Of a stretch of DNA of 64,000 nt, positions 9,901 through 22,261 are shown piece by piece. Where the stretch lies: positions 412,244 to 476,243 of the forward strand of contig CACRSC010000075.1 in assembly GCA_902651635.1 (NCBI GenBank). Reading direction: 5' to 3'. The notes under the pieces are model-generated. The model had not been told where the DNA came from. It was given only the letters and a program-made list of their open reading frames with translations, and did not search any database. Each line of letters opens with the position of its first letter. Position 1 is the stretch's first letter. The position numbers were made by a program, and so were the translations under genes. Origin of the DNA: Mastigamoeba balamuthi (Eukaryota; Evosea; Mastigamoebida; Mastigamoebidae).

Positions 9901-11305
9901 GGGCGGGTTGCGGAATCGCGTGGCGGCCTGCTGGAGGGCCTCGTAGATGAACCAGCCCGTCAGGTAGCCCTCGAGCGTGGGATGCGAGTGGCTCGAGACG
10001 TTGGCGACGTTGAACCGGCGCAGGAGGTTGATGGCGTCGGGCGAGTCCGACTGGAACGGCATGTTCTGCGTGAAGTACATGCCGACGCGCTGCTTGACGA
10101 GCAGGTCCTGCGCCGGCTTGTCGTCCTGCAGGCTCATGCGCATGTCCGCGGGCGACACCCACGAGACAAAGTAGAGCCTCGTACCCGCGTAGCTGCTGCG
10201 CGCTAGCCGCTTCACAAACTGCGCCGTCGTGTTGGGCGTCGTGCACACGATGATGGCGCTGGGCCGCGTGGGCGTGAACAGCGTGTTCATCACTCTGTCC
10301 AGTTCTCCCGAGCTCAGCGTCCTGCGACGGTGCTGTTAGACGGAGTTCCTCACAATGCTGGCAAAGGTCCCCGCGTACTCTGTGCCGAGCTTGACGTAGG
10401 TCAGGAGGCCGCTCTTGTTGTTGGTGAGGGCCAGCAGAGACTCGTTGACGTAGTCGAGGATGACCTTGTCGAAGGGCATGTTGTGCGCCACCATCGAGAC
10501 CTGCGACAGCGTCTCCCAGTCCTGTGCGAGGACCGAGAGCACCGCGTCCACCTCCTCGTACCCCGACGCCCTGATGTTCACCACGTGCGGCAGCCGCACC
10601 TCGCGCGGCCCGCTGACTCCTGCGCCAGCAAAATGTCATAATTTGCGGATTGTGCCGGAATTTCAAATTGAGGTCGAATTCCGGTGGTGCGGACCAGTGC
10701 GGTTCACGGTTATCGTGAGGTTCTCCACCTGTCGCAGGTCCATGCTGGCGGACTGCGTGCCCACCATGGGCACGCCGTAGCTCGCGATGAGCCGCCGCAG
10801 CCCGGGCTCAGTGATGCTCGTGGGTGTCGTGGCGGCGATCATGAACGCGCAGTGGTCGACCAGAAGCCTCCGCACGTTGTCCGTCAGGTCGCCCTGAGTG
10901 GGGGCACGCGGGAGCACACGTAGCACGAATGCAGCGCGCACAGGGGTTAGGGCGCAACCGAAGGCACCAGAGCGGGATGGTTTTCGCGGCAAAGAGAAAA
11001 AGAACGGGGACCGCAAAGGTGCAGTGCAGTTGGGGGGCTGAGCACAACTCCGTGCGTACCTCTGATTTGTGCTGGAGCTGCTTGAGCTCCAGGGGTAGCT
11101 TGGTGAGCTTCGCGGCCTCGTCGATGGCGGCCTTGAGCCCGTTAGCAGCGCCGCGCTCGATCTGCGACTGCCCGTACGACTGCCCGATGACAATCCTCCC
11201 TGTGCAGTTGGCGCGCGGCAGCACAGCCGCGGCCGGGACTGCCAGGGCGAGCAGGGCGACGCTCGATGCGACGAGAGCACCGACAATGTTGGTCCGTCCT
11301 CGCAT
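6987..11305 (-). CDS. Receptor pseudokinase, DLW variant with a GC-donor intron (1214 aa)
   Basis: Exons: 11305-11060, 10893-10695, 10619-10379, 10321-9356, 9265-9103, 9031-8315, 8262-7912, 7855-7775, 7728-7279, 7217-6987 (3645 nt, open throughout). The domain order matches the gene at 2382-6671. The pseudokinase has VSVR (Arg885), HGS (979-981) and DLW instead of DFW (999-1001). Exon 8 reads HGSISSSNLL, unlike the HGSIC of other copies. Intron 4 starts with GC (9355-9354) where the paralogues have GT, but exon 4 keeps the common 966-nt length. Module 2 has lost all the usual cysteines: DSC..DCCNQG became DKGSKAQAKVNQG, and GDCGRDY became GDYGHLY. The tail is the shortest in the family (76 residues) and ends NNGGLV. 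It is the most altered copy in the left half, yet still intact. Confidence 0.9.
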
Positions 11306-11980
11306 GTTGCCGACCTCTTGTGATCTCAGCGGTGCAAATAAGAAGTGGCGCCCGTGGGAGGTCTGGAGAACTCTGGATTTCTGTTGTGAACTCTGACGAC
11401 ATCACACGACATGCTCTCGACCTTTGCTGTGTCAGCCCTCTATAAGCAGTTTTCAGTCGGCTTCGTGCTGCCCTGGGAGGGGCGGGTGCCCGGCCAGCGC
11501 TTCAATGCCGCGATGCACTCCGAGCTCAAATTCCGGCATCCGAATAGGGCATTGTGCGTCATTAGTGCTAGTCCCTCCTGTCGTTCTGGAACTCTGCCGC
11601 GCACAGCCTCGGCCCTTCCAACGAACGAGATGGAGGTGCCGCGTGCGAGTGGCAGCTCTGGCGGACTCTGTGTTCTCTGCTACAGGGCAGGAAGCGTGGA
11701 CACGCGAAATCGCACAAGTGCACCACCCAGCGAGCCGAGTGAACGTTCGGAATTCGCACAAGAGAAAAGCCAACCGCTTGCATGCCAGAATTCCAGCCGT
11801 TTCTCGAATTTGATGGCCCGCGGCAAGCTCAAAGAAAGCGAGAGAAGAAGCGCAGAGCTCTATCTCGTATAACGCACGGATTCGAGCGTTTGAACTGAGA
11901 CACTGTTCGGTAGCTTATCGTGTAGGAATGCGGGCGTGCGGCAAAAAAAACGAAGTGTAGTGGAGAGGAGAGCATGGCAC
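11306..11980. other. Spacer, 675 bp
   Basis: This is the 5' flank of the gene at 6987-11305 and the 3' flank of the next one. I see a TATAAG-like run near 11443 on the plus strand, about 140 bp from the start codon, and an A8 run at about 11943. No gene, RNA or mobile element is recognised. Confidence 0.5.
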
Positions 11981-14900
11981 TCAGACGTTCTCGGGTGCCG
12001 CGGGGGCCTTGCTCTGGTCCGGCAAGCCTGCGAGCGGGTTCATGGCGGTCAGGCCGACGTCGGGGTTCTGGGGCGGCATCTGGAGGGCCACAGAGTCCAT
12101 CTTGAGGGGCATGATGCCCACGATCGATGCCAGGTCGTCGCCGCTCATCTCCGAGTTCTTGGGGTTGTTGTGCCCGCTGCCGCTCGACTGGTGCGAGAAC
12201 AGCCCCGCGGCGTTGGCGCTGCCGACAGAGGGGATCAGGTCCTGCGGCACCTCAAACGCCCCGAGAGCCTGCATGAAGACTAAGGTGTGAGTAACCAACC
12301 ATAGGATTACGAGCAGTTGGGCAGCGCACAGCAAATGTGGTGGGCCAATTGCGCAGGATCTGGAAGACAGAGGGGCGCCTCTCAGGCTGCGACTGCCAGC
12401 ACTTGGCAAAGAGCTCCGAGACCTCTGGCGATGCGTTGGGAGGAATCTCTGGGGGGCCCAGCTGCGCGTTCATCTCCAGGGCACCGCCCATGCCGACGCT
12501 CAGCATACCAGACGATCCAGGTGGCGCCGACGACGCGGCAGACGACTGGCTCTCAGAGGCAGAGGCCGAAGAGGACGCGGTCATCTCCGGTGGCGCGATG
12601 AGCTCCCAGAGGACAATGCCGAAGGCGTAGACGTCGGTCGCTGGCGTCAGGAACGTCCCGGCGATGACCTCTGGCGGCTGCCACGCTGCCCTCTTCAGCG
12701 ACTTGCCGCTGCCAGAGGAAGAGAAAGCCCCCTTCTTGCTGCTGAACCAGAAGTCCGACACCTTCACGGATCCCTTGCCGTCCAGCTATGTGCGCAGAAA
12801 TCGTGTAAGACAATGCGTGTGGTTCATTTGAGGACGTACGAGGAGGTTGTGGGTGCAGATGCTGCCGTGGACAATGGGCGGCTTGCACGAGTGCAGGTAC
12901 GCAATCCCCTTGAGCACATCCTATGATAAAGAGGAGCTGTTAATTGCCTGACATTTTCGTTATGTCGTACGAAAGCCATGCCGACAAGGGCGTAGACGCT
13001 GGCGTAGCGTTTCTCCTTCCTGATGTAGTCAGCGAGGGTGCCGCCCTCCATGTACTCGGTGACGACGAGGATGTCGGTCTTGGTCTCGCAGTAGCCCATG
13101 AGCATGAGGAGGTTGGGGTGGTGGTGCTTGTGCAGCAGCAGCACCTCCTCCTTGATCAGCCGCTGGTCCTCCTTGGGCGTCGCCTTCTTGTCGATAACCC
13201 GCACCGCAACCGGCGTCCCGTGCCAGTCGGCCATGTACATCGATCCGAAACGTCCGTTGCCCAGGCACTGGCCCAGCTCGATCTCTCCTCTGCGGATGTT
13301 GAAGAACTCCACTGTCCTCTTCTGCGAAGCTCAGGAACGTTAGAATGTGCGTGTAGAGGGTAACGTCCCCAACGGAACGCACAGCTCTCCAGATGACAAG
13401 GGACAGGATGAGCACGCAGAGGAGGGCGCCGCCGCCGAGACCGATGGCGAGTCCGAGTATCATCTTGAGGTTGTCGTCCTTCTCCTCCTTGTCCGGCGGC
13501 ATGTAGTCGCGCCCGCAGTCGCCGACCGTGTACGACGTCACGACGGGCTGGGTCGAGTTGCACGACACCACGTAGATCTTCTTGAGCCCCGTGTTGCAGC
13601 AGTCGCGCTTGCTGCTGCTGCTGCACGAGTCGCGGAAGGGCCCGACCTGCACGCCGCCGACGGTGAAGACGCTGCGCTTGTAGATGGCGTTGATGATGGT
13701 GTCGGCCGTGAGGCTCGTCGTGCCGTCGCCGCCCTTGGCCGAGTCGATGGCGGCCGCGAGGAACTTGCCGATGAAGAAGCTCTGGAACGACGTGCCGTCG
13801 GTGTCGGTCGACGAGACCCACGTGCTGTACTGCGTGCGGATGTCCGACGTCGTCGCGAAGTGGGCCAGCGGCGGCGACACGCTGAGCGTGAACGTCTTGG
13901 CCCTCGCGTTGTTGGTGCGCCCGAAGCCGATGGCGTTGACCTCGGAGTTGAACACGCGCAGGAGCGACAGGTTGCCGATCTTGCTCGAGTCCACTGTGCC
14001 GCCCATGACGTACACCGCGTCGTAATTCGCCGCGTTCTCGGTCATCCACTTGACGGGGTCCGCTTGCAGCCCGATCGTTGATACCTATTGGTCGCGAAGC
14101 CTGCGATCAGCGAGGATACAGACGGGGGCAGGCCCGAGGGGCTGTGAGAAAGAGCGCAGCCTACCGTGTAGTTGACCCACTTGAGGCCCTCGACGCAGTC
14201 ATCAGTGTACTGGAGGTTGTCGTTCCTGAGCGCAGCGATCCTCGTGGCACCGAGAGACCGCAGGTACCGGATGGCCGCGACAGTCTCGTCGTAGGCCGAG
14301 GGGAAGAGGTTGATGATCCTCCTGCGCATGGTGGCGTGTGAGCACACGCGTCACAAGTCCTCCCGGGGGGCAGTGGGGGCGCACCTCTGGAAGGGGCGGC
14401 GCAGGCTGTAGTAGCCGGGCATGGGGGAGACCACCGCGACGTTGCTGGGGTACGAGGCGTAGTCGGTGCTGGCGGCGAGCTCGGGGCGAGCGAGGGCGAC
14501 GACGGAGCTCTGCTGGAGGTCCGCGATGACATCTTTGTTGTCGCCCGACATGGAGCGCAGAAGGACCATGTTGTCGCCCTCGGAGTTGTGGCTGTTGATG
14601 GCGCCCAGCAGCCCCGAGCGCACCGTCGCCACGGCGGCCGTGTCGCTCCAGTCGATGGACCCCACGAGCGTCACGCTGCTGCCCGACGACATCTTGGGCG
14701 CCGTGCATCCCGCGAACTTGAGCGCCCCGCCGCTGACGGTGGTCTGCGAGCCGTTGGCGAAGAGCTGCGTCATGTACATGTCGTGGACGCCCTGGTTGCA
14801 CGCCTCCGACTCGCTCTGCGTGTCGGTGCCCCCGCTGATGCCGCCGTCGCCGTAGGGCCCCAGCGTCATGCCCTGCACGTTGAATGTCCGCACGTCGACG

Positions 14901-16297
14901 AAGACCGTGTTGAGGAAGTCGCCGCGGCGCAGCGGCAGGCCGTTGCGGGCCGCGGCCTCCTGGGCGGCCTCGTAGATGAACCAGCCCACGAGGTAGCCCT
15001 CGAGGGCCGCGCGCGTCTTGACGACGTTGGTCTTGCTGAACTTGCGGATCAGCGAGATGGCCGTCCAGAGTTTGGCGGGCGCGGGGTCGGGCATGTTCTG
15101 GGTGAAGTAGAGCTGCATGTTCTTGCCGGCCAGCTGCCCCAGCACGGAGGTGCCCAGCTGCGCCACCAGGTCCTCGGGCGACACCCACGACACAAAGTAC
15201 AGCGGGAAGCCCGAGTGGCTGCTCTTGGCCAGCGCGCGGAGGAACTGGGCGGTCGTGTTTGGCGTCGTGCAGATGATGATGGCCTTGGGCGTGCCCTTGG
15301 CGAAGAGGCTCTCCATCTGCGCGGTCATCTGCGTGTCGCTGACGCCCTCGGGCTCGAGAAGGATGTTGGACAGGACGCCGGCTGCGCTGTCCGTCAGGAC
15401 CCCGATCGAGTCGTTGACGTACTGGTAGGCCTGGTGCCCGAAGTCCCTGTTGTGCGTGACCATCGAGATCTGCGAGAGGTTCTCCCAGTCCTGCGCCATC
15501 ACCGACAGCACGGCGCTCAGCTCCTCGTACCCCGACGCCCGCACGTTGACCACGTAGGGCAGCGTCGTCGCCCGCGTGCCCCCCGTCGCCCCTGCGAAGC
15601 GGAGGCCACAGCGCGCCGCTGTGAGCTGCGGGAGACGGAGCTGAGAGAGGTGCATACCGGTCTTCAGGAAGGACATCGTCAGGTTGAGGACGTTGCGCAT
15701 CGCCTGGCTGGCCGACTGCGTGCCCACCAGCGGCACGCCGTACGTCTTGAGGTCCTTGAGCAGCTGCGGCTCGGTGCCGCTCCTGCCCGTCGTCGCGGCG
15801 ATGACGAACGCGCATTTGGTCAGCGCCAGCGTCTTGACGTTGGTCAGGAGCTCCGCCTGTGACCGCACGCGCCGACACGCGAGAGGGCAACCCCCGGGTC
15901 AGTGCACCGCGCCCAGCGACCCCCGCAGGCGCAGGAATGCCTTGCGGCCCCGGCGCAGGGCCCGCAACAGGCGGGCCGAAAACACCGCGGAGGTGCAGTC
16001 GGCGATCTCGCCAGGAATGCAAAAGGAATGCAGCGCGGCTGAGGAGGCGAGAGGGCGCACCTCGGACGAGTGGTTGAGCTGCTGGATGTCGAACGAGAGT
16101 GCCGAGAGCTGCTTGAAGTCGTCGTAGGCGGCGCGGAGGCCCGCAGCGACGGCCCTCTCGATCTGCGAGGTGCCCGCGGACTGGCCGATGACGATCACGT
16201 CGGGCGGGTCCTTGCACGTCGTCGACGCGTTGCCGTCGGCCCACGCCACGCGGGCGCACGCAGCGGCGGCCACCAGCACCAGCAGTGCAGCGCGCAT
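11981..16297 (-). CDS. Receptor pseudokinase lacking intron 3 (1225 aa)
   Basis: Exons: 16297-16061, about 15856-15658, 15591-14385, 14321-14165, 14084-13383, 13321-12971, 12920-12840, 12785-12330, 12268-11981 (3678 nt). It is the only complete copy with nine exons: the junction between usual exons 3 and 4 is continuous coding sequence (LLEPEGVSDTQM), so intron 3 was lost. The N-terminus has a short signal peptide, then VIVIGQSAGTSQIE. Module 2 keeps the paired cysteines but has CCNTG instead of CCNQG. The pseudokinase has VAVR (Arg875), HGS (969-971) and DFW (989-991). Its tail from residue 1131 (GAFEVPQDLIPSVGSAN, ending PENV) is close to those of the genes at 22262, 27434 and 32581, although its ectodomain is not, which suggests exchange of 3' exons. 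Confidence 0.9.
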
Positions 16298-17236
16298 TTG
16301 CCCTCCTGCTGCTCGCTTGCTATATTGCGGTGTGAAGTGGGGGTATCTGCCTGTACGTGCAGGCTGGGGGTGGGGGTGTGTGTGTTCGCTGTGCTGTGCG
16401 CTAAAGTTAGTCGCCAGAACTCAAAGTTGCCGGAAAACGACTCGCACTGTTCTGAATCGGGCTGTACTGCGGGCTCGAATTCCCGAAGGTGCACTGGGGC
16501 TCTCGGGAGCGTCCCGCGCTGTCAGGAAACGCAGCTGCGGTGGCGGCCGGCCGGGCGGAGGGCAGACAGGTGCGCCCCGTCCCTGTGGGATTGGATGCCG
16601 TTCGAACCTAAGGAAAACCGATGGAAAAAAACTGAACGGCTCACCGTTGAGAAAAACAAAAAAAACGCACAGCCGCGAAAGGCGCACACTGCCCGCGCGC
16701 GTCTGTATGGCACGCGCGGCGGAGAAATGCAGAGCAGTCGCGCTGCGGTGCGCGGAGAACACGCTCCGGAGATTTTTCCATTTGTCCCGTTCGAACGGAA
16801 AACGTCCCCAAATCCGCTGAGAAAACCATTTTTCTGTGCTGCACAGCCGGAGTCCTGTGCCGACCGCGGCGGAGGAGGCGCGTGCGCGACCGCACCGTTG
16901 TGTGTTGAATACGCACGAGTGATGGAAGCCAACACGATGGGGCTGTACGGCCGAGAGAACACAACCGCGATATGTAGTAATGCTACCTAAACGAGCGTCC
17001 GGCTTTGGTATCACCTCTTTGGGGAGGTGGAAGGGATGTTTATCTCAAAGGAGAAGTCACGCTACTCGTGGGGCACGCTTTTCGTTTTTCTTGACCCTGA
17101 AAGAGAATGCTGCCTTCGACTTGGAAAAAATCAGAGGAGTTCGGGTTCTGAGGTCTATCGGGATACTGAGTGTGTTGGTGTTACGGGAGTACAACTATCA
17201 GAGACCTCGAACGCTGTGGAGAGTGTGCGCAGAGCG
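16298..17236. other. Spacer, 939 bp
   Basis: It contains a TATA-like tatatt only about 25 bp upstream of the start codon at 16297 (near 16321), two copies of ccgttcgaac at 16598 and 16787 (the second is part of a 12-nt perfect palindrome), and A-rich runs around 16630-16670. No gene is recognised. Confidence 0.5.
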
Positions 17237-20200
17237 TTATACCACAGGCCCCGCACCGGCGTCGACCGAGTTGGCCGCGTAGTGGTTGCCGACGGCGACG
17301 GACAAGTCCACGCTCGCATCGGTGGGCACCTGCAGCGCCACAGAGTCCATCTTGAGCGGCATGATCGACATCATCGACGCCATGTCGTCGCCGCTGACCT
17401 CGGGCTTCACCTGCACGCCGTGGCCGCTGCCGCTCGAGTGCTGCGAGAACAGCCCCGCCGCGTTGCCGCTGCCGGCGGACTGGATCAGGTCCTGAGGCAC
17501 CTCGAAGGCCCCGAGGTTCTGCACGAGGAGGCACTGAGTCACAAGTGTATGGGATGGGCGCAGCGTACCGAGAACGTCGTGGGCCAGCTGCGCAGGATCT
17601 GGAAGATCGATGGGCGCCTCTCGGGCTGCGACTGCCAGCACCGCTCGAGGAGCTCGGCGACCTGCGGCGACGCGTTGGGCGGTATCTCCGGGGGCCCCAG
17701 CTGCGTGTTGTTCAACTCCACGACGCCACCAACGCCGGCGCTCATCATGCCAGTCGACAAAACGGGCGTCGAGGAGGCGCCGCTGTACGACTGAAACTCC
17801 GAGCCAGTGGCAGAGGTACTCGCATAAGGCGAGGTAGCAGTCATCTCTGGTGGCGCGATGATCTCCCAGAGGACGATGCCGAAGGCGTAGACGTCGGTCG
17901 CCGGAGTCAGGAACGTGCCAGCGATCACCTCTGGTGGCTGCCACGCTGCCCTCTTCAGCGACCTGCCACTGCCAGACGACGAGAAGGCGCCCCTCTTGTT
18001 GCTGAACCAGAAGTCCGACACCTTCACTGTCCCCTTGGCGTCCATCTGAAAAGTAGCGCGGTTGAGCATCTAATCAAATGAAGCCAAAAATGCTCACGAG
18101 GAGATTGTGAGTGCAGATACTGCCGTGCACGATCGGTGGCTTGCAGGCATGCAGGTACGCAATCCCCTTGAGAACATCCTGTGAAAAGTGTTAGCGGGAC
18201 CAATTAATACCTGAACAATACGCACGAAAGCCATTCCAATCAGAGAGTACACACTCGCATAACGCTTTTCCTTCCTAAGGTAGTCTACCAGGGTACCACC
18301 CTCCATGTACTCGGTGACGACGAGGAGATCGGTCTTGGTCTCGCAGTAGCCCATGAGCATGAGGAGGTTGGGGTGGTGGTGCTTGTGCAGCAGCAGCACC
18401 TCCTCCTTGATCAGCCGCTGGTCCTCCTTGGGTGCTGCCTTCTTGTCGATCACCCGCACCGCCACTGTCGTCCCGTGCCAGTCCGCCATGTACATAGCCC
18501 CAAACCTCCCCTTTCCAAGGCACTTGCCCAGCTCGATCTCTCCCTTGCGGATGTTGAAAAACTCCACCATCTTGCTCTGAATAAGACAGTGAGCTCAGCA
18601 GTCGTGTGAATCGTTTCCAGTACCGTTCTCCAGATGACGAGGCTCACTACGAAGGCGCACAGCACTGCTCCACCGCCCAAACCGACAGCGAGCCCCAGCG
18701 TCAGAGGGGTTTTATCTTCGGATGACGTCTGTTCCTCGGGTACGTAGTCGATGCCGCATGTGCTCATGCTGATGGTCTTGTACAGCTTCTTGGTGGTGGT
18801 CCCCGTCAGCACATAGACGGTGCTGAGGCCCTGGTTGCAGCAGTCCCGCAATTTGCTGCATGAGTCCTTGAACGGCCCAATCTGCACTCCCTCGATAGTA
18901 AACACGCTCCTCTTGTACAGCGTGCTGAGGAGGGTGGAAGTAGTGATGTTTTTGCCCGAGTTGCTGCTCTTGGCCGTGTCGATCACAGCAGCGAGGAACT
19001 TGCCGACGAAGAAGCTCTCGAACGACTTGTCGTCCTGGTCCTCTGACGAGACCCACATCGAGTACTCTGTGCGCAGGTCCGACGTCGACGAGAAGTAGAC
19101 CAGCGGTGGCGACACGCTGAGCCTGTAGAGGTTCGTGCTGCTCACCCCGGTGGCCGTGACCTGCGAGTTGAGCACCCGGACGACTGTGGCGCTGGCGGTC
19201 ACGTTGAGTGCGCCACCCAGCACGAAGTAGGCCCCGAACTTGCCCAGGCTGCCAGCGATGTACTCTGCAGCATCGACTATGTTCTCTTCAACATGCACAT
19301 CGGTGAAGCCCTGTACCCGTTCTGGTCAGATACTCCAATAACGGATGACAGAGGTCGCGTCTCACCGTCTGGTTTGCATACTTGATGCCGTAGACGCACT
19401 GCTCCGTGTAGGTGCTGTTGTCGTTGCGTATAACAGCGACACTGGTGACTCCCAGCGACTGCAGCAGCTGGAAGGCAGCCACGGCCTCGTCGTAGGCCGA
19501 GGGGAACAGGTTGATGATGCTCCTGTAGCCCGCAGTGAGCAACAGCAGCAGAGAGTTAGCGGTGCTCTTTACCTCTGGAACGGACGACGAAGACCCCAGA
19601 GGCCCGGCACCGGCGACACCAACGCCACGCCGGCCTCCTTGTAGACATCAGCGCTGGTCACTGAAGCGAGAGTCGGGCGGGCCACAGCGATCACTGTGCT
19701 GGACGCCAGACTGGTGGCCACTGTGCTGGCGGTCCCCGTCATCGAGCGCAGCACGATGGTGTTCTCGCCGGCTGCGTTGTGGTCGTTGACGGCAGCGAGC
19801 AGCCCCGAGCGCACTGTGGCGTCTGTGGAGGAGGAGCTGTCCGTGACGGAGCCTATCAGAGTCAGGGCGCTACTCGAGGTCCACTGGGGCGCCATGCACT
19901 CGGCGAACTTGAACGCAGAGCCAGAGACGGCCGTCTGCGAGTTGTTCTTGGGCCCCCACAGCGTCATGAAGACCTCGTGGACTCCCTGGTTGCACGCATC
20001 GTCGGAGCTCTGCGTCGACGTGCTGCTGCTGGTGCCGCCGTCGCCGTAGGGCCCCAGCGTCATGCCCTGCACGTTGAACGTCCGCACGTCCTCGAAGATG
20101 GTGTAGAGGAAGTCGCCGAGGGTCAGGGGCAGGCTGTTGCGGGCGACGGTCTGCTGGATGGCCTCGTAGATGAACCAGCCCGTCAGGTAGCCCTCCAGAG

Positions 20201-21500
20201 TGCCGCGCGACTTGCGCTGCACACTCGCGCTGTTGAACCGCCGGACCAGAGACGTGGCTGTGCTCAGCGAGGCGGGGACGGCGTCGGGCATGTTCTGCGT
20301 GAAGTGGATCGCTATGCCCTTGCTGACGAGCAGCGCCTTGGTGTCGGCCGAGAGCGCCGTGGAGAGGTCAGTCGCCGAGACCCACGAGACGATGTACACC
20401 TTGGTGCCGCTGCGGCCGCTGCTCGCCAGCCACGTCACGATCTGCTCGGCGACGTCTGGCGTGGTGCACACGATGACGGCGTCGAGCGACTTGCCCGTGA
20501 AGAGGGTCGTCATGAAGCTGCTGATCTGCGAGTCTGTCATCGTCCTGCCCACCCACCGACCGGTGAGTCCGCGGAATGGATCCACGAGGGACGCGCGCAC
20601 CCCTGGGGCAGGAAGACATTGCCCGCGAGGCCCGTGCCCGACGAGAGCAGCACTTGGAGCGAGTTTTCGATGTAGTTGTACGCCCAGTGGCCGTAGGTCG
20701 AGTCGCGGACGATGAGCCCGACGTGCGACAGCGACGTCCAGTTGTGCGACAGCAGCGACAGCACCGCGTTGAACTCGTCGCTGCCCGACGCCCTGATGTT
20801 CACCACAAACGGCAGCGTCACCGACCGGGCTGTGCGTCCGCGCGGGGGGGCGCGTCGTCAGCGGGCGGGGACTCTGTGCGGAGTCAATTGCGGGGCGGCG
20901 CACAGCTGCGGGTGAACGAGGCCGTGTTGTTGCTGTTGGTGGCGTTGCGCATGTCGTTGCTGGGCGACTGCGAGCCCACCAGCGGGACGCCGTAGCCCCT
21001 GAGCAGGCTGAGCAGCGCGGGCTCTGTCGCGCTCGTCGACCGCGTCGAGGCGATCATCACCGCGCAGTTCTCCTCCACGAGCGTCTTCATGTTCTTGAGC
21101 AGCTCCACCTGCACGGTCCCGAGGTCCCGTGAGGACGTCGCCATCATAAAAGGGGCAGCGGCGCCTCCCCGACAGAGCAGCCCGCCTCCGAAATAACCGA
21201 CGAAAGAGGGAAATGCAGAGGCGGACTGACCTCGTTGCTGTGGTTGAGCTGCTTGAGCTTCAGCGGCAGCGTCGTCAGCAGCTTCGCCTCCTCGATGGCC
21301 ACGCGCAAGCCGTCGGCGCCGCCCTGCTCGACCTGCGTGCTGCCCGACGACTGGCCGATGACGATCTCCGCGACGCTGCAGTTGGAGACGACGCCGTACG
21401 CAGAGGCCCCGCCCGCTGCCATCAAGACGGCGAGCAGCAGCGCAGAGGCAACGCATTGCGACCGCTGGGCCGCGGTGCTGGGCCACGCAGACGGCATCAC
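17237..21500 (-). CDS. Receptor pseudokinase, subgroup with the next two genes (1236 aa)
   Basis: Exons: 21500-21231, 21108-20904, 20829-20601, 20544-19573, 19522-19366, 19310-18624, 18576-18226, 18178-18098, 18045-17569, 17518-17237 (3711 nt). Methionines at 21500 and 21497 are both possible starts; a hydrophobic signal segment follows. Ectodomain signatures shared only with the genes at 22262 and 27434 are NSNNTASF in exon 2, SDEFNAVLSLLS in exon 3 and STCGIDYVP before the membrane. Exon 6 is nearly identical in DNA to that of the gene at 22262 over long runs. The pseudokinase has VAVR (Arg881), HGS (975-977) and DFW (995-997). Exon 7 begins SKMVEFF where most copies have RTVEFF, and has KAAPKE instead of KATPKE. 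The tail (from 1144) ends GAGPVV and resembles those at 2382 and 37798 more than those of its ectodomain relatives. Confidence 0.9.
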
Positions 21501-22261
21501 TGTGGGGGCGGCTGTTTCGGGGACTGCTGTGGTGGGTGTGGGGTCGATTAAGAACTGGTGTGGTCTGGTGTGCCCAAATCCGTTGGCGATTTCTTGTGCT
21601 GCTGCTGTTTTTGGCTTCGGTTCTGCATCAGGAATTTCCTCGGACTGCGGGGGCGGGAGACTGCACGTGCCCAGGAAGACGAGATGTGCGTGTGTGAAAG
21701 GCGGCGACAGCAGGACGTGCGACTCGCAGAAAATGCGGTCTGCTTCGCCCGTTCAGGACGGTGTTCAAGAGGAAAAAAGCTGGCTAGTTTCTTCGGTTTT
21801 CCGTGTGCGAGCTTTCTGGACCTTTGGGCAAAGCCCACCTTCGCATTGGCAGTCGTTCTTGGGCGGTCCTGAGCGCTGGCGTTGGCGAGAGCGCCGTTCG
21901 ACAGGCTGGCCTCCTTTAGGATGCAGGGAGAAGATGCGAGGCAAAACTCGAGACCGACCTCAGTAACAGAAGACGTGCTCGAGTCCACCAGAAAAATGAA
22001 CATCCCGATAGGGTGCCCCACCCTGAGAGGGGGCGCCCAACCCGCACCAACGAAGGGGTTCATAACAGCGGGCGAGAAACGAAGAAGCCATTATTTGTGG
22101 CCCATTGGACGGCAGCAGCGCTGGTGCACTGGTCGTGCAAAAAAGGGGAACGTCCAACGGTTAGCGTGCTGTTGGGATGGTGCTGTGCTGGCGTGTACGG
22201 TGTGTAGATGTGATGAATTTGATGGTCTACCATAGGGCGTGTGTAGGAGACGGGTGTGTGC
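21501..22261. other. Spacer, 761 bp
   Basis: I see no gene, RNA, repeat or clear promoter element here. Short open frames on both strands lack any conserved motif. Confidence 0.5.

Noticed and set aside
14588-15862. Long plus-strand open frame of about 424 codons; similar ones at 8039-9238, 34784-36022, 24588-25676 and 50758-51849
   Set aside because: They lie opposite conserved minus-strand exon 4 and neighbouring exons. They are rich in Arg, Val, Asp and His, as expected of antisense frames in GC-rich coding DNA, and have no domain motif.
16598-16798. Two copies of ccgttcgaac in the spacer at 16298-17236 as an operator-like pair
   Set aside because: Only two copies, about 190 bp apart, and not noticed in the other spacers; chance is as likely.
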